A stretch of 64,000 bases of DNA from Hartmannibacter diazotrophicus (GCF_900231165.1 NZ_LT960614.1:4093501-4157500), one strand, 5' to 3'; shown: positions 18,911-28,151, counted from the stretch's first letter. The notes: generated from the letters alone by a model not told the origin. Made by a program: numbers and translations.

Positions 18911-20683
18911 TCACTCCGGCAGACCTGCCTCGTGCAGGCTGGCAAGAACCTTTTCAAGGGTCGCGGGATTGTGGATCGGCAGCGCCTTGCGCATCCGGCC
19001 AACCGTGGAGCCCGGCGCCAGTTCCTGGAATTTGGCAAGAGCCGCACCGGCCTCGGCCTGCCGCCCGGCCTGGGCAAGCGCGGCGGCAAGAACCCAGTGG
19101 GCAGATTCCGAGCCGGGATTGAGCGTCGCCGCCCGCCGCGCGGCTTCGATCGCCTGTTCCGGATGGCCCGACAACAGCTCGACGACCGCGACCATGTTGA
19201 GGCTGAGATAGTAGCACGGCTCCTTCGGACCGAAGGCGACAGACTGCCTCAACAACGGTCGTGCCCCTTCGAAATCCTCGCACCATGTCATGGCGGAACC
19301 CGCCACAAAGACAACGAAGCTCGATCCGGGATTGAGGTCGACCGCATGGCGCACGGCATCGAGCCCGACGGCGGTGTCGACGTTGAGGGTCACCAGCGAG
19401 AAGCCTGCCACGGCCATGGAGACGGCGTCGTCCGCCCCGGCGGCAAGCGCCCGGCGGGCGAGAGCCACCGCTGTGCCGAAATCGTCCTCTCCTGCCGGTG
19501 CCCAGGTCGGGCGCCTTAACCTTTGCACGTGGCACCAGGCGGCGAAGGCCAGCGCCGGCGCATAATCCGGCCGGATCTCGATGGCGCGGTTGAGATAGCC
19601 GATGGCAATCAGGTTCTCGTCCGGCCGCAAGGCAACGGCATGGGGCTGGGCGCGAAGATAAAGGTCATGCGCGTTGAGTTCATCGTCAGGCTTCTGGCGT
19701 GCGCGTTCGATCTCGGCGCCGCGAAGCGTCGGCTCGACGGCGCCGACGATACTGGCGACGATGCGGTCCTGAAGGTCGAACCCCTCCTCGAGGCTGCCGT
19801 CATAGCGGTCGGCCCAGAGATGGGTGCCGCTCGCCGCGTCGATCAACTGACCGGTGATCCGGATACGGCTGCCGGATTTCCGGGCGCTGCCCTCGAGCAT
19901 GTAGAGCACGCCGAGATCGGCCGCGACCTTGCGGATATCGACCGCCTGCCCCTTGTAGACGAAGGTCGAGTTGCGTGCGACGACAGCAACATCGGGAAAG
20001 CGGGCGAGCGCCGTGATGATGTCCTCGACCACGCCGTCGACGAAATAATCCAGTTCCGCATCGCCGGTCATGTTGGCAAACGGCAGGACGGCAATGGAGG
20101 ACTTGTCGGGAACGTCGGTCGCTGCGATTGGCGGAGCGGCGGTCTCGGGTGGTGAGGCCGTGGCGACCTGCAGGGAATAGACCTTGATCAGGTCGGCGAT
20201 GTTCTTCAGCTGCACCGGCCCGAGATCGCTGACCGAGAGATCCAGCCGCGACTTCACCTGACGGTAGGCGTCCTCGGAGAGACAAATCGCGCCGGGCGTC
20301 GCGATGCCCTCAAGCCGGGCCGCGATGTTGACGCCATCGCCCATCAGGTCGCCGTCGCCTTCCTCCACGACGTCGCCCAGATGAATGCCTATCCGGAACT
20401 CGATGCGGCGATCCTCCGGAACCCCGGCATTCCTTTCCTGCATCGAGTTCTGCACTTCCAGAGCACAGCGGACCGCATCGACGACGCTGCGGAATTCGAC
20501 CAGCGCGCCGTCGCCGGTGCGCTTGACCACGCGTCCGTTGTGGACGGAGATTGTCGGGTCGATGAGATCGCTGCGCAGCGCCCTCAGCCGCGCCAGCGTG
20601 CGGTCCTCGTCGGCGCCGGCCAGACGGCTGAAGCCCACGACGTCAGCTGCCAGAATGGCGGCGAGTTTGCGCTGTTCGGCCAT
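18911..20683 (-). CDS. Class III adenylate cyclase with TolB-like and TPR domains
   Basis: 590 residues. The N-terminal class III cyclase domain has metal-binding Asp residues in AADVVGFS (D14) and KRTGDGALVEF, and keeps the adenine-specifying Lys and Asp positions and the Asn/Arg pair in GDGVNIAARLE, so it should be active. A TolB-N-like domain follows (SSIAVLPFANMTGDAELDYF, about 215-340), then TPR-like helices to the end. This architecture is highly amplified in rhizobia. It makes cAMP in response to an unknown signal sensed by the C-terminal half. No membrane segment is seen. Confidence 0.92.
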   Translation of the reverse strand: MAEQRKLAAILAADVVGFSRLAGADEDRTLARLRALRSDLIDPTISVHNGRVVKRTGDGALVEFRSVVDAVRCALEVQNSMQERNAGVPEDRRIEFRIGIHLGDVVEEGDGDLMGDGVNIAARLEGIATPGAICLSEDAYRQVKSRLDLSVSDLGPVQLKNIADLIKVYSLQVATASPPETAAPPIAATDVPDKSSIAVLPFANMTGDAELDYFVDGVVEDIITALARFPDVAVVARNSTFVYKGQAVDIRKVAADLGVLYMLEGSARKSGSRIRITGQLIDAASGTHLWADRYDGSLEEGFDLQDRIVASIVGAVEPTLRGAEIERARQKPDDELNAHDLYLRAQPHAVALRPDENLIAIGYLNRAIEIRPDYAPALAFAAWCHVQRLRRPTWAPAGEDDFGTAVALARRALAAGADDAVSMAVAGFSLVTLNVDTAVGLDAVRHAVDLNPGSSFVVFVAGSAMTWCEDFEGARPLLRQSVAFGPKEPCYYLSLNMVAVVELLSGHPEQAIEAARRAATLNPGSESAHWVLAAALAQAGRQAEAGAALAKFQELAPGSTVGRMRKALPIHNPATLEKVLASLHEAGLPE

Positions 20684-20772
20684 GATCCCGCGCCTCCTGC
20701 CTCCGCCGCCTCAGGCGCCTGCCGCAAGCCGTTTGCCCGCACGGATGCCGCACAGCGGCGGACGAGAGGCAA

Positions 20773-21405
20773 TCACGCGACGGCCGGCGCGACCTTGTCC
20801 CAGAATTCGCCGCGATTGTTGGTGTTGGGGAACGGTCCATCCGGCACCGGCACCCCGAGGAAGGCACAGAGCGGCTCCCAGCCCTCCTTCACCTCGTAGA
20901 CGAGCAGTTGCGAGGCGGGAATGGTCGCCTTGACCGCCACCATATGGGCCTCGAAGGCCGCGCAAAGACCGTCCCGGTCGAGCCCCAACGGAAAGCCTGT
21001 CTTCGCGATGACCGCCATCGCCATCGCCATCCAGGGCTGCATTTCGCTGATGACGCCGCCCGTTTCAGACATGGCGCACAGCTTGTAGATGGTGGCTCCG
21101 AAACTGTCGGCCCAACGCTCCGGGTCGCGATGCGTCAGAATGAATTTGGCATCGGGATAGGCAGCAAAGAGCTCTCGATGAAATCCGGCCGTCGGCCAAT
21201 CCACGGCGGCAGGATAGCCATCGTAAATCGCCCCGAAGTTTGGATTTCCAGCCACCGCATCCTGCCAGAGCGGCAACTGCTCCGGCATGTGGATGAGAAC
21301 CTCTTCCATGTGATGGCAAGGCCCGAGACCGAGCTCGTTGATGGCGAGTTTCAAGGAATACGTGCCGGTCCTGCCGACCCCCGTGCCAATGACCTTGAGC
21401 GACAC
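20773..21405 (-). CDS. Sulfotransferase-family protein
   Basis: 210 residues. The 5'-phosphosulfate loop GTGVGRTGTYSLK is at the N-terminus, and FILTHRDPERWADSF in the middle matches the 3'-phosphate-binding segment, as in the Sulfotransfer_4 group. It would move sulfate from PAPS to an unknown acceptor. A GTG start at 21405 is preferred because GGGGGAGG lies correctly upstream and it yields MSLKVIGTG, the usual family N-terminus. The upstream TTG at 21420 overlaps that ribosome binding site. Confidence 0.8.
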   Translation of the reverse strand: MSLKVIGTGVGRTGTYSLKLAINELGLGPCHHMEEVLIHMPEQLPLWQDAVAGNPNFGAIYDGYPAAVDWPTAGFHRELFAAYPDAKFILTHRDPERWADSFGATIYKLCAMSETGGVISEMQPWMAMAMAVIAKTGFPLGLDRDGLCAAFEAHMVAVKATIPASQLLVYEVKEGWEPLCAFLGVPVPDGPFPNTNNRGEFWDKVAPAVA

Positions 21406-21720
21406 CAGCACCTCCCCCAAGTATTCCCGATCCGCGAAACGGCGGATCGATCAACTGTTAAGGATAGATTGCATACAATTGCACTCAAGAGTCCAGCCGT
21501 ATTTTTCTGTCAATCACCTGCCAGCCACAAGGAATGGGATGGACGTCTTCGTGAATATTTTTGTGCAACGCAGTATGACCAGCAGGTCAAGGCCGGATCA
21601 TCTATAGACCACAAGAAGAAATGAAAAAGCCCATTCGCGTTTTTGGCGAACGGGCCTTCGGAGGAACGCAGGCGAATAGGCACAACATCCGGCAGACAGG
21701 ACTGTGCGCCGGAGGCCGGA
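21406..21720. other. Gap before the sulfotransferase gene
   Basis: About 315 bases with no supported gene. It contains the minus-strand terminator of the DUF1223 gene (21622-21655). A GntR-like palindrome, ATTG-CATA-CAAT, at 21468-21479 sits inside a possible minus-strand promoter (-35-like TTGAGT, -10-like TATCCT, 16-base spacing) for the sulfotransferase gene. Confidence 0.45.
21622..21655 (-). terminator. Terminator after the DUF1223 gene
   Basis: Minus-strand arms GCCCGTTCGC and GCGAATGGGC pair fully (one G-U) around an A-rich loop, followed by TTTTT. Confidence 0.85.
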
Positions 21721-22482
21721 TCAGGAGGTCGGCAGCTTGACCTTGGCCGCGCCGATGATCGGGCCAAGGTGCCCGCCCTCGTTCTGCTGCAGCAGGACGG
21801 CGCAGCCGTCGGCACCGCCGAGCATCAGGTCGGAGACCGGGTATTCGATCCGCATGTCGGCGCCGGACCACATGCCGATCGGCTGCAGCCGGCGGACGAT
21901 ATTCGAATAGGTCACGGTGCGGCCGGCATTCTCGCCCCGGCCGATCGGCACGCTTGCCCGGCTTTCATAGGTCACAAGCCAGACGGTCGGGTCGGCGCCA
22001 TGCAGTTTCGGACCGTCCGGGATCGTCACGACCAGCCGATCGCCGGTCAGTTCCGCCGTGACCCGGACGGTAAGACCATCGCCGCCACGATCGAGATCCC
22101 TCACTTCGGTGCGGATATCGTTCTCGCGGCTGCCCACCACGTGCACACGGCCGTTGATCACCGCCTGCGGCGTATAGACGGAGTTGTCGCCCCGGCTCGC
22201 CGCATAGTTCCGCTGGCGAGCCGAATAGTCTGGATTGGCGAATGTGTCCTTCCAGCCAAGATAGTCCCAGTAATCGACGGAAAAGCTGAGCGCCAGGATC
22301 TTGGGATCGTCGGCGAGCTTGCCAAGCACCTTGTCCGCAGGCGGGCATGAAGAGCAGCCCTGACTGGTGAAGAGCTCCACCACGCTGCTGGGCTCCGCGG
22401 CCAGAGCATCCGTTGCCCCGGCTGACAGGCCGGCAACGCAGCCGGCAACCGCCGCCCAATATTTCAAGCCATTGTCAAACAT
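21721..22482 (-). CDS. DUF1223 secreted thioredoxin-like protein
   Basis: 253 residues. A signal peptide (hydrophobic stretch about 9-25, cleavage near ALAAEP) is followed by VVELFTSQGCSSCPPADK, a CxxC-type motif (C43, C46) characteristic of DUF1223, then a thioredoxin-like fold and a beta-rich C-terminal domain. It probably works in the periplasm in thiol chemistry, but the exact role is unknown. The start at 22482 gives a clean signal peptide; the longer frame adds an arginine-rich leader. It is monocistronic with its own terminator. Confidence 0.88.
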   Translation of the reverse strand: MFDNGLKYWAAVAGCVAGLSAGATDALAAEPSSVVELFTSQGCSSCPPADKVLGKLADDPKILALSFSVDYWDYLGWKDTFANPDYSARQRNYAASRGDNSVYTPQAVINGRVHVVGSRENDIRTEVRDLDRGGDGLTVRVTAELTGDRLVVTIPDGPKLHGADPTVWLVTYESRASVPIGRGENAGRTVTYSNIVRRLQPIGMWSGADMRIEYPVSDLMLGGADGCAVLLQQNEGGHLGPIIGAAKVKLPTS

Positions 22483-22739
22483 GCCATTTTCCACAAAGTG
22501 ACCAGGAATTCTTGATTTGGACAATAGGCAACGATGGTTCACGCAGCGAGTCACATGTGGGTGAGACAAAGGTGCGCACCCAAAAAGTGATCGATTCCTG
22601 CAAGACAGGCAATTCCGGCGGCATGACGCGCCGGATACCGCCCGCTTGATCGCCCGCCGCAAAGACCGTAAGACCGCCCGGCATCCATCCCCTCCCGGCA
22701 TCCGCACGGGCCCCTCCGCCCGCCCTTCGAGTTCGCCTC

Positions 22740-23621
22740 ATGTCCGACGCCCAACGCCGCCGCGCGACCCTGATCGGCCTCACCGCCGTCCTGATGTGGT
22801 CGCTGCTCGGGGTCTTCGCGACCGGGTCGGGCAAGGTGCCTCCCTTCCTGCTCAATGCGCTCTGCTTCGGCTTTTCCGGTCTTGCCGCCTTCGTCTGGCT
22901 CGTGGCGTCGGGCAAGGGACTGGCGTCCCTGAAGCAGCCGCCGAAGGTCTGGCTTCTCGGCACCGTGGGGCTCTTCGGCTTTCACGCGCTCTATTTCACC
23001 GCGATCCGCAATGCGCCGCCGGTCGAGGCCAATCTCATCAACTACCTTTGGCCGCTGCTGATCGTCCTCTTCTCCGGATTTCTGCCCGGCGAGAAGCTGA
23101 GGTGGCACCACCTGACCGGCGTTGCCATCGGTTTCGTCGGCGCCGCGATCCTGATCACGCGCGGCGGCGGCCTCTCGCTCTCGGGGCAATATGCCTTCGG
23201 CTACGGCGCGGCGATCGCCTCCGCGCTGACATGGTCGTCCTATTCGGTGCTCTCGCGCCGGGTCGCCAGCGTTCCGACCGAGGCCGTCACCGGCTTCTGC
23301 CTCGCGACCGCCGCCCTCAGCCTTCTCTGCCACTGGCTCTTCGAGGCGACCGTCTGGCCCGAAACGCCTTTCCAGTGGTCGATGGTGCTGGCGCTGGCCG
23401 CCTTTCCGGTCGGCCTCGCCTTCTTCGTCTGGGACCATGGCGTCAAGCGCGGCGATATCCAGGTGCTCGGCGCCTCGGCCTATGCCGCGCCGGTGCTCTC
23501 GACGCTCTCTCTGATCCTCACCGGCTTTGGACAATTCTCCTGGGAAGTCCTGATCGCCTGCCTGCTGGTCTCCGGCGGCGCACTGCTGGCCGCCAAGGAT
23601 TTGTTTCTTCGCCAGAGGTAG
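22740..23621 (+). CDS. EamA/DMT-family exporter, YddG-like
   Basis: 293 residues, about ten membrane helices in two EamA repeats. The sequence FHALYFTAIRNAPPVEANLI with NYLWPLLIVLFSG and the C-terminal LSLILTGFGQFSWEV resemble the YddG branch of the drug/metabolite superfamily, which exports aromatic amino acids and similar compounds. The substrate here is inferred. The HTH protein gene follows after 56 bases on the same strand and might regulate it. Confidence 0.85.
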   Translation: MSDAQRRRATLIGLTAVLMWSLLGVFATGSGKVPPFLLNALCFGFSGLAAFVWLVASGKGLASLKQPPKVWLLGTVGLFGFHALYFTAIRNAPPVEANLINYLWPLLIVLFSGFLPGEKLRWHHLTGVAIGFVGAAILITRGGGLSLSGQYAFGYGAAIASALTWSSYSVLSRRVASVPTEAVTGFCLATAALSLLCHWLFEATVWPETPFQWSMVLALAAFPVGLAFFVWDHGVKRGDIQVLGASAYAAPVLSTLSLILTGFGQFSWEVLIACLLVSGGALLAAKDLFLRQR

Positions 23622-23677
23622 CCAGACCGGTCGGGACGGATGTCATGCCGCCCTCTCCCGCGCTATGATCGGGCATC

Positions 23678-24250
23678 ATGACTACCCTGCCGCTCTATCC
23701 CAAGCCTCTCGGCTCCGCCCTTCGCCGCTGGCGCACGCTCAACCGCGTCAAGCAGGCGGCACTGGCCGAAACGCTCGGCGTTTCCCAGACGACGGTCTGC
23801 CGCTGGGAAAGCGGCGCCGTCATGCCATCCCCGCAGCAGGTCCGCCATCTCTCCAAGCTGTTGACCGCGCGCCCCGAGGCCGCAGCCGACAAGGCGCTAC
23901 TCGACCTCGTCGCCATGGCCCATGAGCCGGTTCATCTCGTCTGCGACCTCACCCACCGGCTGCTGGCCGCCTCGCCGGCGCGCATGGCCACCTGGCGGAT
24001 TCCACTGGCCGATTTGCTCGGGGTGTCGCTGTGGCGCTTTGCCTCCGAGGGCATTCGAGCCGGCGAGACGCGACTGGAAGAGGCGGGCTGGTACAAGCCG
24101 GTCGCCCCGGCGCTGACCATCATGACCGAACGGGCGGAGTTTCCCGAACTCACGATCCGCGCGGGAGAGATTCGCCTCGCACGCATCCCTCTCTCCGATG
24201 GCAGCTACGCCCGGCTCGTCCGAGACGGCGCCCGCATCGGCCCTGAATAA
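23678..24250 (+). CDS. XRE-type helix-turn-helix protein
   Basis: 190 residues. An N-terminal lambda-repressor-like domain (about 10-65; LRRWRTLNRVKQAALAETLG followed by VSQTTVCRWESGAVMPS) is followed by a region of about 120 residues with a PAS-like look (LVCDLTHRLLAASPARM) that I cannot assign with certainty. It is probably a one-component regulator. It sits between a YddG-like exporter and an HD hydrolase on the same strand, so either neighbour could be its target. Confidence 0.8.
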   Translation: MTTLPLYPKPLGSALRRWRTLNRVKQAALAETLGVSQTTVCRWESGAVMPSPQQVRHLSKLLTARPEAAADKALLDLVAMAHEPVHLVCDLTHRLLAASPARMATWRIPLADLLGVSLWRFASEGIRAGETRLEEAGWYKPVAPALTIMTERAEFPELTIRAGEIRLARIPLSDGSYARLVRDGARIGPE

Positions 24251-24338
24251 ATTATGCGGCCTGTTGCGATGTGCCGGCTCACGTCGATAGCCTTCCCGTC
24301 GATCTGCGACGGACTTGAGGCAAGGAACGAGCCCTCTC

Positions 24339-24920
24339 ATGAACGCCCACGACACACCGGAAAAAGCCCGGATTGCCGGCATTCTCGACTTCATTCAGGC
24401 GGCCGAAAACCTCAAGAACACGCTGCGCAGCGGAACGACCTCGAATGGGCGGGCCGAAAGCACCGCCGAGCATAGCTGGCGCCTGTGCCTGCTGGTGCTG
24501 ATGTTCGACCGCGACCTTGGCGACTGCGACCGGCTGAAGCTTCTGAAGCTGTGCATCGTCCACGATCTCGGCGAGGCGATTTCCGGCGATGTGCCCCCCA
24601 TCCTTCAAGTTGAAGGCGACGGCAGGGCCGAACGCGAGCGCGCCGACCTCGAAACGCTCTGCGCGCCGCTGCCGCAGGATCTGAGGGACGATATTCTGGC
24701 GCTCTGGGACGACTACAACACGGCGTCCTCGCCCGAAGCCGTGCTCGCCAAGGGCTTCGACAAGTTGGAGACCATGCTGCAGCACAACGTCGGCAAGAAC
24801 CCGGCCGACTTCGACTACGAATTCAACCTCGGCTATGGCGTGAAGCAGACCGACGCCCATCCGCTGCTGCGGGCCATCCGCACGCTCGTGGACGAGGAAA
24901 CGCGTCGTCGGGCTGGCTAG
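24339..24920 (+). CDS. HD-domain hydrolase, YfbR/HDDC2-like
   Basis: 193 residues. The metal-binding HD pattern is complete: AEHSW, CIVHDLGEAISGDV and a later Asp in the helix KGFDKLETM. Relatives are 5'-deoxynucleotidases that recycle dNMPs, but the substrate should be tested. The start at 24339 is the first sensible ATG, with AAGGAA about 12 bases upstream. It converges on the cupin gene across a short hairpin-bearing gap (24935-24953). Confidence 0.85.
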   Translation: MNAHDTPEKARIAGILDFIQAAENLKNTLRSGTTSNGRAESTAEHSWRLCLLVLMFDRDLGDCDRLKLLKLCIVHDLGEAISGDVPPILQVEGDGRAERERADLETLCAPLPQDLRDDILALWDDYNTASSPEAVLAKGFDKLETMLQHNVGKNPADFDYEFNLGYGVKQTDAHPLLRAIRTLVDEETRRRAG

Positions 24921-24960
24921 ATCCGGCAAGAGTCGGAGCGGCCTGCCCGCTCCCCGCCGA

Positions 24961-25392
24961 TCATCCCGGCGTCCAGCCGGGCGGCGCCATCTCGAAGCCA
25001 GCAAACCGGAAACCCGGCGCGACCGTGCAGCCGACCAGCGTCCAGTCGCCGAGGCACTCCGCGCCCTGCCAGACACCCGTCGGCACGATCACCTGCGGCG
25101 CCTCGCCCGAAAGAACGTCGGGGCCGAGCGTCACGGTCGTCGTCGTGACGCCATCCTCCGAAAGCCCGAGCGCCAGCGGCGATCCGGCATAGAAATGCCA
25201 GACCTCGGCCGCATCGACCCTGTGCCAGTGCGACCGCTCGCCCGCTTTCAGCAGATAGTAGATCGCCGTGGAGAACGCCCGCCCGCTCTCGCCCGCCCGA
25301 TCTTCGAAGGTCTGGCGATAGTAACCGCCCTCGGGATGCGGCTGGAGGCCAAGACGCTCGATGATGGCGTCGGCGGAAGCGGTCGGAGCCAT
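24961..25392 (-). CDS. DUF985 cupin-fold protein
   Basis: 143 residues. A single cupin domain of the DUF985 type, starting with LGLQPHPEGGYYRQTF and carrying SHWHRVDAAEVWHFYAG and the C-terminal GCTVAPGFRFAGFEM. The conserved His/Glu residues could bind a metal or sugar-like ligand. Its function is unknown in bacteria. It is the second gene of a pair with gloB, only 3 bases away, so it is likely co-transcribed. Confidence 0.88.
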   Translation of the reverse strand: MAPTASADAIIERLGLQPHPEGGYYRQTFEDRAGESGRAFSTAIYYLLKAGERSHWHRVDAAEVWHFYAGSPLALGLSEDGVTTTTVTLGPDVLSGEAPQVIVPTGVWQGAECLGDWTLVGCTVAPGFRFAGFEMAPPGWTPG

Positions 25393-25395
25393 GGC

Positions 25396-26166
25396 TCAGA
25401 AGCTGTCCTTGCGCCGGCGCAGTTCCGCGAAGACCTCGACCTCCGGCTTGCCCACCATGCCGAGCCGCTCGGCGATCGCCGGATCGTCGGCCCTCATGAA
25501 GGGATTGGTGGCAAGCTCGTCGCCGATGGTGGTCGGGATCGTCGCCTCGCCCTTCATGTGCTGGGTCATGACCTTGCGCACGCGCTGCTCCAGCGCCTTG
25601 TTGTGCGGATCGACCGTGACGGCGAAGCGGGCGTTCGAAAGCGTGTATTCATGGCCGCAGAAGACGGTCGTCTCGGGCGGCAGCGCGGCGAGCTTCTTCA
25701 GCGACTCCCACATGATCTGCGGCGTACCCTCGAAGATACGCCCGCAACCGAGCGCAAAGAGCGTATCCGCGGTGAAGACGACGCCCATCTTCGGGAACCA
25801 GTAGGAGACGTGCCCGCTGGTGTGGCCGGGCGTTGCGATCACCTTCACCTCAAGGCCGCTGGCATTCACCTCGTCGCCGTCGGCAACGAGGACGTCGAGG
25901 CCCGGAATGCGGTCCTTGTCGAGCGCCGGCCCGACGACGGTCGCGTTGGAGGCCGCCTTCAGCATCATCAGACCGTCGATGTGGTCCGAATGATGATGGG
26001 TGATGAGAATGCAGGTCAGTTTCCAGTTGTTCTGCGTCAGCACCTGCGCGATCGGCTGGGCGTCGGGCGCATCGACCAGGATGGTGGCTCCCGTTGCCGG
26101 CACATGCATCAGCACCGCGTAATTGTCGGTCAGGCAGGGCACGAGGGCGATCTGGACGTCTTCCAT
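25396..26166 (-). CDS. gloB: Hydroxyacylglutathione hydrolase (glyoxalase II)
   Basis: 256 residues. A metallo-beta-lactamase fold with the metal-binding THHHSDH (H57-H62), a second ligand set in TPGHTSGHVSY, and the C-terminal FCGHEYT of true GloB. It hydrolyses S-lactoylglutathione to lactate, finishing methylglyoxal detoxification. It is transcribed with a DUF985 cupin gene and divergently from a methyltransferase gene, with a palindrome in between. Confidence 0.95.
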   Translation of the reverse strand: MEDVQIALVPCLTDNYAVLMHVPATGATILVDAPDAQPIAQVLTQNNWKLTCILITHHHSDHIDGLMMLKAASNATVVGPALDKDRIPGLDVLVADGDEVNASGLEVKVIATPGHTSGHVSYWFPKMGVVFTADTLFALGCGRIFEGTPQIMWESLKKLAALPPETTVFCGHEYTLSNARFAVTVDPHNKALEQRVRKVMTQHMKGEATIPTTIGDELATNPFMRADDPAIAERLGMVGKPEVEVFAELRRRKDSF

Positions 26167-26234
26167 CAGGTTTCCTTGTCGTATTCCGGTCCCAAGTCCA
26201 GGCTCTGGCGGGCAAAAACCATGCGCCGCAGGCC

Positions 26235-26254
26235 TTACGGTTGGCCGACCGTAA
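26235..26254. promoter_or_regulatory. Palindrome in the gloB/methyltransferase divergent region
   Basis: Perfect 7-base arms TTACGGT and ACCGTAA separated by TGGCCG, whose GGCC centre is itself symmetric, giving 18 of 20 symmetric positions. It is placed about 70 bases before gloB and 140 before the methyltransferase gene, so a dimeric regulator could act on either. No regulator is encoded beside it. Confidence 0.5.
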
Positions 26255-26396
26255 CGGATCGGGTCTTGGACTTGAATGCCGGTCTCGCCATTTATTTACT
26301 CCTGATGGTCAACACTGTTTGCGCACGCGGCGCCCGGTGTGGAAAACCTGTCGCAACGACGGCTACCGGCCATCTCTCGAACCCGAATGGGATGCG

Positions 26397-27215
26397 ATGT
26401 ATCTCGACGTCATCGATCTGCGCGACTTCTACGCCGAGGAACTGGGCGCGACGGTTCGCCAGATTCTGCGCCAGCGGGTCCATCACATCTGGCCGACCGT
26501 GCGCGGCGACCGCATTCTCGGGCTCGGCTACGCGACCCCCTATCTGGACGGCTTCGAGACGGAGGCCGAACGGGTCGTGGCCTTCATGCCGGCCGCGCAG
26601 GGCGTCGTGAACTGGCCCCCGACCGGCCCGTCCGCGGCCGCCCTCGTCAACGACGACATGCTGCCCCTGCCGGACGCCTCGGTCGACCGCGTCCTCCTCG
26701 TCCATATGCTCGAGATGGCCAACGATCCGCGCGAGGTGCTGCGGGAACTCTGGCGCGTCCTCTCCCCCGGCGGCCGCATCCTCGTGGTCGTGCCCAACCG
26801 GCGTGGTCTCTGGGCCCGGCTCGACACGTCGCCCTTCGGTTATGGCCGGCCGTTTTCGCGCGGCCAGATGACGACGCTCCTGCGCGAAAGCCAGTTCTCG
26901 CCGGTCATGTGGACCGAGGCGCTGCACATGCTCCCCGTCAAGCGGCGCCGGGTCCGCCGCCCCTCCTCCCCCTGGGAGGCGATCGGCCAGAAATTCTGGC
27001 CGGCCTTTGCCGGCGTCATCATCGTCGAGGCGACGAAGCTCCTCTATCAGGGCCTGCCCGTGAAGGAGAAGGTGCGACTGAAACCCGCCTTCCGCCCATC
27101 CCTCATTCCGGCTGGCGCGAGCCCCATGGGCCGGGAAGACGCCACCGCTGCGGCTCCCCTGGCGGACGCCGGCCTTCTGCAGCATTCCTCCTTTCCGGCG
27201 ACGGATCGGGCATAG
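26397..27215 (+). CDS. SAM-dependent methyltransferase (class I)
   Basis: 272 residues. The central segment LPLPDASVDRVLLVHMLEMA plus LWRVLSPGGRILVVVPNRRG is typical of Methyltransf_11 motifs II-III. The cofactor glycine motif is replaced by a short LGLGYATPYLD-type loop near residues 40-50, so the N-terminal half is atypical. The C-terminus carries a long KRRRVRRPSSPWEAIGQKFWP stretch. Position divergent from gloB is conserved in rhizobia. The substrate is unknown. Confidence 0.85.
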   Translation: MYLDVIDLRDFYAEELGATVRQILRQRVHHIWPTVRGDRILGLGYATPYLDGFETEAERVVAFMPAAQGVVNWPPTGPSAAALVNDDMLPLPDASVDRVLLVHMLEMANDPREVLRELWRVLSPGGRILVVVPNRRGLWARLDTSPFGYGRPFSRGQMTTLLRESQFSPVMWTEALHMLPVKRRRVRRPSSPWEAIGQKFWPAFAGVIIVEATKLLYQGLPVKEKVRLKPAFRPSLIPAGASPMGREDATAAAPLADAGLLQHSSFPATDRA

Positions 27216-27318
27216 GCTCCGGCCAGTTCCTCAGGCAGCGACAGTTCGCGACGGCGCCGTCCTTGGCGCGCTCCATCGCATTCGCGCTTTTTCGATGACA
27301 TTTGCATTCGGACCACCT

Positions 27319-27345
27319 ATGTTCGTTTTCATTGAAAGCGAACAT
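27319..27345. promoter_or_regulatory. GlpR operator before glpR
   Basis: Near-perfect 27-base palindrome: arms ATGTTCGTTTTCA (27319-27331) and TGAAAGCGAACAT (27333-27345) around one T, with a single mismatch. The TTCG-TTTC type matches sites known for DeoR-family GlpR. It ends 20 bases before the glpR start, so autoregulation is likely. Confidence 0.75.
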
Positions 27346-27365
27346 TGCATTGGGCCGAATCGCGC

Positions 27366-28151
27366 ATGCTCATTCCCCGGCAAACGGAAATCCTGGATCT
27401 GGCCCGCCGCGTCGGGCGCGTCGGCGTGGATGAACTCGCCACGCGCTTCGACGTCACGCCCCAGACGATCCGGCGCGATCTCAATGAACTCTGCGACCGC
27501 AAGCTCCTGATGCGCGTTCACGGCGGCGCGGTCAGCCAGTCCGGCGTGGAAAACATGGAATACGGCGCCCGGCGGTCGATCGCCGCCGATGAAAAGGCGA
27601 CGATCGGCGCCTGCGCGGCAAAGCTCATTCCCGACGAAGCCTCGCTCTTCATCAACATCGGCACCACGACCGAAGCCGTGGCGCATGCCCTGCTACAGCA
27701 TCGCGGCCTGATGATCATCACCAATAACATCAATGTTGCCAATGTGATGCGCGTTCACGCCGGCTTCGAGGTGGTGATCGCCGGCGGCGTCGTGCGCCAG
27801 GCCGATGGCGGTATCGTCGGCGAAGCCGCGGTCGACTTCATCCGCCAGTTCAAGGTCGACTACGCCATCATCGGCACCTCCGCCATCGACGACGACGGCG
27901 CCCTGCTCGACTACGATTTTCGCGAGGTGAAGGTTGCGCAGGCGATCATCGCCAACGCCCGCCACGTGATTCTGGTCGCCGATTCCACCAAGTTCGAGCG
28001 CACCGCGCCCGTGCGCATCGGCCACCTGTCGCAGGTCGATACGTTCGTCACGGATCGCTGCAGCGCACGCACGATCCGCCGCATCGCGCAAGAAAATGAC
28101 GTGGCCCTGATCGAGGCCAGCCTGCCTCGCGAACAGTCCGTCGGCGACTGA
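27366..28151 (+). CDS. glpR: DeoR-family repressor of glycerol-3-phosphate metabolism
   Basis: 261 residues. An N-terminal winged HTH (LIPRQTEILDLARRVGRVGV then DELATRFDVTPQTIRRDLNE) precedes a DeoR sugar-phosphate sensor with INIGTTTEAVAHAL and VGEAAVDFIRQF. Its place directly before glpD and the G3P transporter identifies it as GlpR, which releases DNA when it binds glycerol-3-phosphate. ATG 27366 is chosen over TTG 27345, which lies inside the operator. Confidence 0.93.
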   Translation: MLIPRQTEILDLARRVGRVGVDELATRFDVTPQTIRRDLNELCDRKLLMRVHGGAVSQSGVENMEYGARRSIAADEKATIGACAAKLIPDEASLFINIGTTTEAVAHALLQHRGLMIITNNINVANVMRVHAGFEVVIAGGVVRQADGGIVGEAAVDFIRQFKVDYAIIGTSAIDDDGALLDYDFREVKVAQAIIANARHVILVADSTKFERTAPVRIGHLSQVDTFVTDRCSARTIRRIAQENDVALIEASLPREQSVGD

